A stretch of 64,000 bases of DNA, from the NCBI GenBank assembly GCA_019914995.1, contig CM034132.1, positions 2,048,501-2,112,500 on the forward strand, given 5' to 3'. The translations under genes were made by a program, and so were the position numbers. The notes under the pieces are model-generated. The model worked only from the letters and a program-made list of their open reading frames with translations. It made no database searches and was not told where the DNA came from. Of this stretch, positions 51,074 through 61,158 are shown one piece after another (the stretch's first letter is position 1; each line of letters opens with the position of its first letter). Origin of the DNA: Acanthochlamys bracteata. Lineage: Eukaryota; Streptophyta; Magnoliopsida; Pandanales; Velloziaceae.

Positions 51074-54000
51074 CCCTCCCGGCCCCCAACTAACTAAATT
51101 CCTCCCAACCCTTTTGTTTCAATCTCTCGACTTCAAAATATTTCGGTCGAAGAAACTATATAGATCCAGAAGAGATCGATGATTGATGAAGGCAAACTCT
51201 TTTTGGTAGACGTAGCTCAGCAACGAAGTAATAGTGTTGACGAAGATCTGAGCTTAATAGCCTGAAGTAGTAGAAAAAGAAGGAAAGCAAATAGATAAAT
51301 GAAAACGTTAGCAAACTAATCAATTGAAATGAATTAAATAAAAGTCGCCGGAGCTGTCCTGCAAGGCTGTAAGCCTGCAACTGCTTAAAAACCATAACAT
51401 AAATAAATAGATAAAAAGTCTACAGCACGGACCAGAAAGAAGAGAGTTTTGTTTTAGTTTTTAAACAAAACAGCTGCGCGTTAATGACTAGCCACTGTAG
51501 ATTATATTAATTACGAAATGGCCACTTTATTTGCTGCTTTAATTGATTGGGACCGGAAGTTGGACAGGGACGCCCGGTCCCGGCCGGCGCCTTCCACGTT
51601 GCGGCTTGCTCCAAACAACTGAACCAGAACTGCCACAACTCTTAATTATATAATGTTTTTTATTTGTAAATTTGAAAATCTTTCATTATCAGTTACCATA
51701 TTACATACACTTCCTACTGTTTTACTACTTTTTCGATGCCTTTTTTTTTTGTTTACAGAATACAATTTTTTTAAAAATTTAATTCCACGAGTAACCTTGA
51801 GACCTAGATAATTAATAAAGGCGCGATAGCGTGGAGGGGGAAGAAGAGAATTCCGGCGGAGTGGGTCCCAATAAATAGAGAAGGTCAGGGAAAGCATACC
51901 ACAGGAAGTGTGATGGCGCACGCGATCAAGGCATGATCGTGTGGGGACCAACACAAAGACCCACCCACGTGACTCCTTCGAGCTCCCACCTCCGCCGTGT
52001 TCGCACGTGCATGGCGATTAGGAAGAAAAAACTCTCGGATTTTTAATTTCATTTTTATTTATAAAGTCGTACGTAGAAAAACACAATTGCAGTATGAGCC
52101 CATTAAAACTATGTTTTCTTTTTGTGAATCTTCTTGTGTTTTGATCTTTATCAATTTTGGCATGGATAAGTATAGGCGTCGTCTGGCTTGCTTATGGATG
52201 TTGTTCATTCTTTTATTTTATTTATACTAAAATTGTTTTAGAATTTGTATTAAATTTATTTAAATATTTAAAAATATAAAAAAATTATATTATAAATTAT
52301 ATTATTATTTATTTTAAATTAAACTAAACATATATTTATTTTAAAAAAATTATTTTATAAATATATTTTTAAATAACCCGATAGCCCCATAAATGTAAGC
52401 CAGTTAATGCAAGAAGTTTTTGTGATTAAGTAATTTAATTCAAGTAGTAGTAGGGATCTGTATAACATGTTATTGATCTGGCAAATTTAAATATTTTTTT
52501 ATGAAATAATTATGAGCTAACTAAAATTAGTATGTGTTGGATGGCATGTGATGATACTCATTTTTAATATATACCAATTTGTTGGTGACAATATTAAAAT
52601 TTAATGTTAAGTTTGCGACGTATGTAAAGCGATGTTTAATGGATAGATCTTGCAAAAATAATAAGAGGCAGCGTGGGTTGATCCTGCAAATATTTGTGTT
52701 TAAAGTGTCATGCGTTACGAACCATGAAAGAAATCAATAATGCAACGCTGCATAATATTAACCTAGTCTTCCTTCCTTCCGTTCTTTCTTTCTTCCGTGT
52801 TTCCATTCTTTCGTTTTGACTGGTTATTATTCAGAGACGTAATGGAACACGTACGTTTATCTCGAACGAGTCCGGTGCCGGCGTTCATGTTGTTGCAATG
52901 TTTTAACCTTTGCAGTCGCAGCAGAAGAGTAGCACGTAGTAATGATACGGTGATATGCTTTTGATTTGTTCTGCTTTTGCGTTCTCTACATTACTTGGAG
53001 TGGAGTAGCTAGAGATACATAGAGTATCGACGCATGAATCTTTGCTTGTCAGTGGAATAATAAAGTGAAGAAAGATTGGGCGGCGAAGCAGTTGGTAGTT
53101 AGAACAATTTTGCATAACCCCTTCAGCCTTCTGTTTCTGAGGGAAAAAAAAAACACAGCAGACTTGTGTTAGACTTGCATTAGACTTGTGATAGTTGAAG
53201 AATTCAACCACTATTATTCTAGAATGAATATGATATTAGAGTTTAGAACAACTAAATATCGACTGCTGCTGAATTTTGTTGGATTGAGAAAAAGCTTTCC
53301 AATGTGGTAACTGATGAAAAAAGAATTTTAAGATGGAAAAAATATTGGGTGGAACCATATGCATAGTTTGTATAGGCCTACTGGGCCAAGAGCATAAATT
53401 TTATTGGGCTTACCGAAACATGGACCTACTGGGCCAGACAACAAATCACTCCAGATTACAACAAAAGAACAACGAAAACGAACATAAGAACAAAATAGTT
53501 GCTTCCGAGCGGTTTCTGATCGACGGATCAGCTCAGGTGTATTTTAATTACAAGAATTTTTAATTTCTCTTTTTAGATATGATTTTATTAAATTATGTTT
53601 TTCAATCAATAACTTTTCATATTTCAATTATTATTTAAATTTATTTTATTAAAATTTAATTTTAAATTATTTTTATCGTATATCGAACTCTTTAGTTTTA
53701 TCAAATTGTTTTCAATAAATTTATTTTTATTGAAACTCATTTTAGCTAAACTCGTTTTCATTAGTTAAAACACATTATTAACAACAACGAGGCAGTACGA
53801 ATCCCAGAATTAATCTAATATACGTCCGTCTCTATCCACTCGTGCAATTAACTAGTAACGAAGGTTAGTTGGATAAAGAAAATTAACGCACTAATCTCTT
53901 ATTTATAGTAGTTAAGAAAAGGTATTGCTTTCACTTGCTAGATATAGAAGCTAAATAATTAATCACAATAATTATACAAAATATTTTATGTAGGTTACAT

Positions 54001-56584
54001 CCATATAAAGATGCCATGTTACATCCATATAAAGATGAGGATGTGGACATCGGGTGGCTATTGGCTTGAAAAGGTTTTCGAAATTACTTATAAAATTAAA
54101 TTTATAAAAAAGATAATTTTTCTATAAAAATAAAATAATATAAATAATAATATCAAATATTATTTTGAAATCATAGGTATTTGAAATTAGTACCGAATAT
54201 TTTTTAAGTCACTTTTTTTTCAAGAAGAGAGATGCAAACGATTTGAAAGTACTTATAAAATAAATTTTTTTAAATAAAATTTATTTTTATTTTTTTTTAA
54301 ATGAGTTTTATTTTCTTGATCTAGGAAAATAAAATAAGCAATAAAAATTTTACTACGCAGAATTTTTTATATTTTAAAATTTTTTAAATAAATTCTCTAT
54401 ACATTTATAAAAAATATATTAAAAAAATAAAATAAAAAAATAAAAATTAAGTTTTTAAAAATGATTTCTCAAACGCACACATCAGGGGTCGGTGAAATGT
54501 TGAAATTAGTGGCGTGCTCATAACTTGTATCTATGAAGATAAAAAAAATTATGGTGTATTATTTTGCACTCGAAAATAATTTTTTCTAGTCAAAAGCTGC
54601 TTTGGATAGATTTGTATATTCTTTCTTAATAATTTGATCATTATAAATAGCTTTTAAGAAAATCAGTGACTTGAAAACCCAGTTAACATAAAGCCCATTT
54701 TAAACTATAATTACCATAATTAATAAGTTATTCACCCTGGATTGATGTGAATTGCTCCTTGATATACACTTACACAGCAGCGCTGCAGTTTCAATTTTAT
54801 GAGATACTTGAGACTTGAGAGTGGTGCTAGTTGTTCATAAACAGCAGTTTACCACTGTTCCAAATTAAACTTTTTATATTTATAATTATATTTAAAATTT
54901 AGATTATATATATATTTAATTTATTATTTTTAAATAAAATATAAAATTTGGCTTTCAAAAAACTTTAATAATTTGTTTTAAAAAAATTATTTTAAATACT
55001 TTCGAACATCTCATCCAACAACTTTGGTTGCTCACCTAAAATGAAGCATTAGACTTAGTGTACGATTTTAATTGATAAAAAGTAAATTAAAATTAAATTA
55101 GATAAGTCAATATAAATTGAAATATAATAATTTAAATTTGAATTCAAATTTTGGGCTGAAAACATGAGTTCCCGTGAGATTGCAGCACACCCTTAAAATT
55201 TCCAACTTTATCTAAAGTCTAACTGTATAGGTAGCAGGTAGCTGGGGAACATATATATATAATTGTCAAAAAAGGTTTTGAGAGAAAGTCCATTGCCTGT
55301 ATGCAGATGTTGACAAACCGTACACTGAAGCGGAATGCAAAGAGCGTAGATACTAATCTTTTAAATTTCGTTTTTTAAATTATTTTTAATATAAGTTAAA
55401 TAATATATTTTTATTAAAAATCTATTTTTAAAACTTACTATTAATTCAAATTTATTTAAATATTTTTAATTTAATTTTTTAAAATTATTTTCAAAAAAGA
55501 ATTTTATCTCGAGCTAAACACATTCTAATTTAATTTCTGTTCCTCGTTAGTGTATAACTAGCTTTATTTCAAACAAAAAATATTTTGTTCTTCTGGGCGG
55601 CAGTCTATATTATGTCACAGTGTTCACCACTTACCCAATTCCTTCCATGACCCGTCTCTTATAGAATAAAAATATTCTTCAATCCATTCATTCTTCTTTT
55701 CAAACTTTTCTTCCAACTTAATTAATCTCCATGAATTAATGATAATTAACGTTGTTATTATAATTATATACATGAATTTCTCAATGTTTAGTTTCTCTGT
55801 CTGTATGTGTTGTTTCTAATTAATTTCTTTCACGCTTAAGCTAATTAATAAAGTCATACACACTCTTTTATTGCTTTCCCATTGAAATTAATTAACCATG
55901 CATGCACGTTCACATATACATCCCTTGCAAGAAAAAACTTTTCCAAACTCATGCATGCTTTCACTAAACAATTAACCTAGCTAGGGAGCTACGCACTAAT
56001 TAATTATCAAACTTTTGTTCTCCATATTTTTATTCATGCAATAAAGGGATAAAGATGAAGTTGATCACTGAGAATGCAGATGGACGGCATTGACGGTGGT
56101 GGTGGTGAAGTTACGGCGAAAGCGCAGGCTAGCTAGAGGGACTACTTAACTAATTAAACAAGCGGCCGGCAAGGTGTTCGCAAAAGTGCTTCCACGCGGC
56201 GGCTTTGAAACACGTTCAGTCCAACTTAATTTTGTCGGGTGTAGAAAACTTGAACTTTTGTAATGTATGAGATCAGTGACTTCATTTCCACGCATTCGTT
56301 TTTGTTGGCTGATTCAGGTGAATAATAATAACATAAATCGTCAGAGAAGTATATTAATAGATCGAGGAGAAGCTATCTCTATCCGGGAGGTCTACGTCGA
56401 ACTGCGCATGCGGGTGCATTTGGATCCCGAACGATCGTAGAGCCCACACCAACACCAATAAAACCCCCCTGCCAATCCCCTTCCCCCCTAGATCCTTCAT
56501 AAATCTACCATTTCCTTGATTGTTACTTGAGAGAAACGAAGAAAATTTCGTGTTTAGGTTCTTCAAGTAGTGTTCGATCGATCT
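51074..56584. other. Long intergenic region
   Basis: The first kilobase upstream of the BZR1-family gene contains its leader and promoter, with two G-boxes listed separately. A/T-rich dispersed-family blocks lie at about 52200-52380, 54070-54180, 54240-54480 and 55350-55520. A 20-bp unit GTTACATCCATATAAAGATG is directly repeated at 53995-54014 and 54019-54038. A cluster of TGGGCY motifs with no obvious gene lies at 53380-53440. Bases 55600-56580 contain no recognised coding sequence. Confidence 0.5.
51966..52009. promoter_or_regulatory. Paired G-boxes upstream of the BZR1-family gene
   Basis: CACGTG occurs at 51966-51971 and 52004-52009, about 0.9 kb upstream of the start codon. G-boxes are bound by bHLH and bZIP factors, and CACGTG is also an E-box that BZR1 proteins can bind, so feedback is possible but not shown. 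Confidence 0.45.
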
Positions 56585-56845
56585 ATGGCGATTACCAGAA
56601 GGATGATAGTCTTTATCTTCTTCATCTCCATTTTATTGCTGTCACCGTGTTCGCAAGCAAGAAAACTAATCGTAAGTATTAGTACCGGAGAAGAGGAGAC
56701 TGTAACTGAGCAGAGTATCTCGTCTTCATCGTCAATAACATCTGAACAAGTCGGTGACAGGCCGGAACCGTTGATAGATAGTTCCAAAGTTTATAGCTCC
56801 GCGAGGCAGTTGGGTTCTGTTCCAAGCCCAGGAATCGGCCATTAA
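56585..56845 (+). CDS. Small secreted peptide precursor, PIP/PIPL-like
   Basis: It is an 86-aa prepropeptide. A signal peptide is clear: basic MAITRRM, then the hydrophobic IVFIFFISILLLSPC, with likely cleavage near CSQA/RK. The middle is a variable, acidic, Ser-rich pro-region. It ends LGSVPSPGIGH at the stop codon, which matches the C-terminal S-x-P-S-x-x-G-x-G-H pattern of the PAMP-induced secreted peptides (PIP/PIPL), with Val for the usual Gly in SGPS. PIP peptides act outside the cell through receptor kinases such as RLK7. The ATG at 56585 was chosen because it begins the signal peptide. The gene is intronless. Function is inferred from the motif only. Confidence 0.75.
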   Translation: MAITRRMIVFIFFISILLLSPCSQARKLIVSISTGEEETVTEQSISSSSSITSEQVGDRPEPLIDSSKVYSSARQLGSVPSPGIGH

Positions 56846-59800
56846 TGTCCAATGAGTTCTTCGTTTCCGTCCATTTCCTTTTAAAAGCCAAATCAAATAT
56901 GTTCTAGAATTTTTTGTATTTTCGTGACATATACATATGGACACCTTCACTACTTCAAGGTTCTTATTTTCTTTTTTTTTTTCTTCTTTTTGTTTTGGTA
57001 GTATATAGTTGTTAACTTGTTATTACATAGATACATGTATACACACGAAAAGAGAGAAATAAAGAAGGAAGAAGTCCGCTGTCATGAAACGAACTTGTAC
57101 TGAAGATGATCTCATTGCTAAATATTTCTATAATTTAATTACTGTATTATCTTGTTTCTAGCTTAATTGTTTAATTTTTTAATAATTTTTCAAAGCTGGT
57201 TACAACGTAGCATGAGAACTACCTTTGAAATTAATGTTGTATAGTACTACCGACGTTGGAATGTTTGTTATTCAAACTCTTTTTGTTTCTTATATAAATT
57301 TATAGTGAACAATTGAGCCATTCAATTTCTCTCCATAAACTGTGTTGTAATTTAGAATATATATTTTTTTACTCTCATAACTCAGTTTTCTTTTACTGAA
57401 AGTTTGTTTATCTTAAATAAATTTATTTTTAAAAATTAAAAATAATTAATAAAAAATAAATATTTATAATTTTATATTAATAGTATGTTTTACAATTAAC
57501 TTTTAAAAAATTGATAAAAAATTTATTTTAATTTTTTATTTATTGTATATTAAAATAAGTTAAAAAATAAATTTTGAGTGGTAGATAAATACGCTCTAAA
57601 TAATTAGTTTTAATTCATTTCAACTGCATAAATAAATATAAAAAAATTATTGTAAATTCACTTATTATTTCTAATAAATAATTTTTTAATAACTCTTATA
57701 GGATACAAAAGAACACGCCTTTGTTGTTTTCATCAGCAACTGTTTTTTCAAAAGCTTTACTTAGCATTTATTGGTAACGATCTTTTTTCATGTTAATTCG
57801 TTCACGTGTAACCATTTCTGACTGCACAAGAATTAACATCGTTTGTATGTTGTTTTTTTTTAATTCCCATGGGCTTAAATTTTTGCAATAAGCGGTTTAT
57901 TTAATTCATAATGAATACGTAGAGTAGTTGAAAACACTAATAAAAATCAAGCATATGCAAATAGTAATTAAGCAACGTAATTAAAAGACCTTTTCTTTTA
58001 TATAAATGCTTGTGTAAGAATTTTTATGATATTTTAGTAGTTGAGTAACTCTCCTATGTATATATTCTATAAATATCTACACATCTCGAAACACTATCAT
58101 ATAGCACGATAATTAGGCATCATTATTGATCTCTACTTCTCTTTAATTAATTTAACCAAAATAATTGAACTAGCTATATATAAAAATATATATCTTTTTC
58201 TTCTTTGCTTTCTTTAACAAACTAAGATCTTTCTTCTGTTTCTTTTTCCTCAAAAAAACTCAAAACTCCTCTTCTGATCACTGCTTTCCATCAATCTACT
58301 GAAACAACAAAAATGAAAACAATCTCAAGCTTTTCTATATCAGCAACAAAAAAGAAAAAATATATATAGTTTTATAGTTTTATCAAAGTAGAGACGACTA
58401 CTTCTTTTGCACCATGATTCGTTATTCTAGTATCATATATATGTGTTAAAGCTATCTACAAATGAAGTTAATTAATTGAGTAGAGATAATGAAGTTATAA
58501 TAATGAAGAGATTATAAGCTAAACACCGGATATTTTATGGTTTCTTCACGTACTCCACCACCAAGACTTGTAACACTACGTTGGAAACTACCTAACCCCA
58601 TTGCTGGATTGCGCACAGTTATTTGGAGCGTGATAGAAATGGACGTTCAGAAAGAAGTGAACTTTGACATTTATGAAAGACACATTTATCGTTTAGCTAA
58701 CGTTAATTGAGTGGACTAATAAGGTTTTTGCATGAAATTAAGATGGCAAATATGTTTCTTTCTCTCCTGTTGGCTAGAAAATAATGTATAACAACCAAAA
58801 AGATTTAGTTTGAGAAATATATTGGTGGTAGTGGATAACTAGTTACATACATTACTTCACTACAGGAGAGAACATTAATAGCGATCACAAAAATTTGTCG
58901 CTGAAAAGACAAACCGATTGCTAAAGGTCAATGAATGTATACTAGCTAGGATCAATGAATGCGACATACATATATACATTGCTTCCACATTTGGCTTTCT
59001 CCGAAGAATATAAAAATAGGAAAGCAAATAAAGACACTTTTTTTTTAAAGATTTTTGCGCATTTTATAATTATTTTTGACAATAGAGATCACTTAATTTA
59101 ATTTTTATAATTAATATAAATATTTATGAGTCGGTAAAAAATATATATATATATAATTTTAACTTAATCAGTCGAACTCTATCCGTTCAATAACACATAA
59201 AATTTAGATCTCGACGAACTCGGTAAGCACATGCTTAAATTATTTCCATATTATACAACAGGCATGCCGCATGCATGCAGCGGTTTTGCTGAAAGTTTTA
59301 AGGAGAGGAGAGAGAGAATATACGGAGAAGTTGCAGTAGGGCTACTTAACAATATTGAATTTGTGGAACTGAGAAAAGGGAGAAGAATTTCAAAGAGTAG
59401 ATATAATAACAGTTTCATGTGACGTAGACCTAAATCGCCTACGTGCCTCCAAGGTAAGTTGTTGCTAGCAAGCAAGGTCAAGATGATGTTATTAGCTTTT
59501 TAATTAACTCGTCGATTGGAAATTAATTATAAAATGGAACAAATTGAGATGAATTAAAAAAACGTAACGTGGATTACATCATGATAAATTGAATTTCTAA
59601 CATCTGTAGATTATATAATTTTAATATTGAGGAATCAATAAATAATTAAGCCTGGGCCTCTTACTGTGGCCCAAATTACTCGTTTTTTGTAAGGACGGTG
59701 CGTGCATCCGCCAATATGTTTGTTAATTTGAACCTGGAAAAATTCCAGGAAGATTTCTCTTCAACGTTTCATCAAGTTTTTAGAACACACATGATTAATG

Positions 59801-59994
59801 TTGCACTTTCTAGTTTATTAACTGTATAGAAATTTTTTATGCAAACCATTGTATACATGTGCTATATAAACTTCTGAAAATATCGTATAAAAATATTATA
59901 AAGAATACAGAGAAAACAGAAAAGCTTCAGAACGAAAGGGAATAATTAAGTTATTAAGAATTGAAAATTAAGATAAAAACAATATTTAATCTAT
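56846..59994. other. Intergenic region between two peptide genes
   Basis: Bases 56846 to about 57150 likely hold the 3' UTR of the PIP-like gene. An A/T-rich dispersed-family block is at 57400-57600. A 63-codon frame at 59231-59422 is not recognised. No other feature was seen. Confidence 0.5.
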
Positions 59995-60297
59995 CTATCG
60001 ATGGCGAAGGGAGTCCGGCACAGCGTTGCCTTTTCTGCTAGGACCGGAAGGAGGTATGTTTCCTCTCGCGAGTACTTGAAACTGAAATAATTCCATCTTC
60101 TTCTTCATAATCTGATCATCATGATCTATATTAACGCGGCGATCATCCAAAGCCGGAGCAAAGATTCCCTTATTGATCTCCATTGTCTGACTCATCGCCA
60201 TCGGTCGAGCTGAAGCTGTGCTGATACAGGAGCACAGCACATGAATAAGAAGAAGAAGAAGAACTAAAGATTTGATCAGATGAAGTGAGAAGGCCAT
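59995..60297 (-). CDS. Small secreted peptide precursor, IDA/PIP-like
   Basis: It is a 100-aa prepropeptide on the minus strand. The signal peptide is MAFSLHLIKSLVLLLLLIHV followed by LCSCISTASA, with likely cleavage before RPMAMS. The pro-region is acidic and basic by turns (DDRRVNIDHDDQIMKKKME). Near the C-terminus is GNIPPSGPSRKGN, close to the IDA core PIPPSxPSKRHN and also to the SGPS of PIP peptides. Unlike IDA the core has K-G-N instead of R-H-N, and a tail AVPDSLRHR follows. Apoplastic signalling, perhaps through HAESA-like or RLK7-like receptors, is inference. The ATG at 60297 was chosen because it begins the signal peptide, although the frame is open further upstream. A TATATATA sequence lies about 80 bp upstream on this strand. 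Confidence 0.75.
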   Translation of the reverse strand: MAFSLHLIKSLVLLLLLIHVLCSCISTASARPMAMSQTMEINKGIFAPALDDRRVNIDHDDQIMKKKMELFQFQVLARGNIPPSGPSRKGNAVPDSLRHR

Positions 60298-60945
60298 GGT
60301 GATTTTCTGTATTATATTAAAGCTTTTGATAGATAAATAATATGCACGCAGCATAGAAGAGATTAGGGTTCCTATATATATTACTAAGTCTTCGGAGTTA
60401 GGGTTGGAGTAGGAGTTTATAATATGGAAAGTATTGTTAATAAAATCATTAATTATTCTAAACATAGAAATTTGCAAGATTTTATTAAGTTGTTACTATA
60501 ATTTTCTTTCGGTCTTAGAAGACTTATTTTGTTCTTCGAAGTTAACAAGAAAAGATAGTCTTTTTTATTTGATAGAATTTTTTTCTTTTAAATGAGAAAT
60601 AACAAAGTCTACGACTTCTTAATTTCGTTCTCACTGGAAACTTATATGTTCCTTCGTGCATGCTGTTGTTGGAAAACATTCATTACAATTCTGTTGATCA
60701 ATTAAGATCGAGCAAAACATGCATGCTGCACTGTTCCTCTAAGCCATTGCCCAAAAATAATTAACAATTAAGCAAGCAGTGCTCAGTATTTTCTGGTGAA
60801 AATCTGCCAAAGTTCGGCTCAGTAGATGGAAGCGATAGTGTACTTTGTTTGACTAATTTTTTGTTCATTTCCACGGATCAAAGTTTTCAACGCGTCTGAT
60901 AATATATACATATCTCGTACTACAACTTCAATCTAACGTGTCTTC
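60298..60945. other. Upstream region of the IDA/PIP-like gene
   Basis: No gene was seen. A TATATATA motif at 60373-60380 and AGGGTT telo-box-like DNA at 60364-60370 lie upstream of the minus-strand peptide gene. Confidence 0.45.
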
Positions 60946-61158
60946 ATGGTTTCCATTCAACAAAAGTTTTTCTCCAACGGAAGTAATTCTTCCTCATCAA
61001 CTTTGCTTCAAGCCAAATCAAGCACGATCAAAATAAATAAAAAATCCAGCAATATCTACCATTTTTGTTCAAAGGTTTCTGAAAGAGGGAACAAAAATGT
61101 TAAAGCAGCATTTCTTTTTGTCGTTGTATTCCGAAGCGTAATTAATGTTTTTTCATGA
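60946..61158 (+). CDS. Possible small protein, unrecognised
   Basis: A 70-codon frame starts MVSIQQKFFSNGSNSSSSTL and ends KAAFLFVVVFRSVINVFS. It is basic and Ser-rich with a hydrophobic C-terminal segment. Its last third is repeated about 950 bp downstream (62024-62093) with the reading frame kept (VSERGNKNVKAA here, FSKRGSKCVKAA there), which hints at coding constraint. No family was recognised. Confidence 0.3.
   Translation: MVSIQQKFFSNGSNSSSSTLLQAKSSTIKINKKSSNIYHFCSKVSERGNKNVKAAFLFVVVFRSVINVFS

Noticed and set aside
52903..53211. 102-codon minus-strand frame
   Set aside because: Its composition looks random (Phe, Cys and Lys from T/A runs) and it resembles no family.
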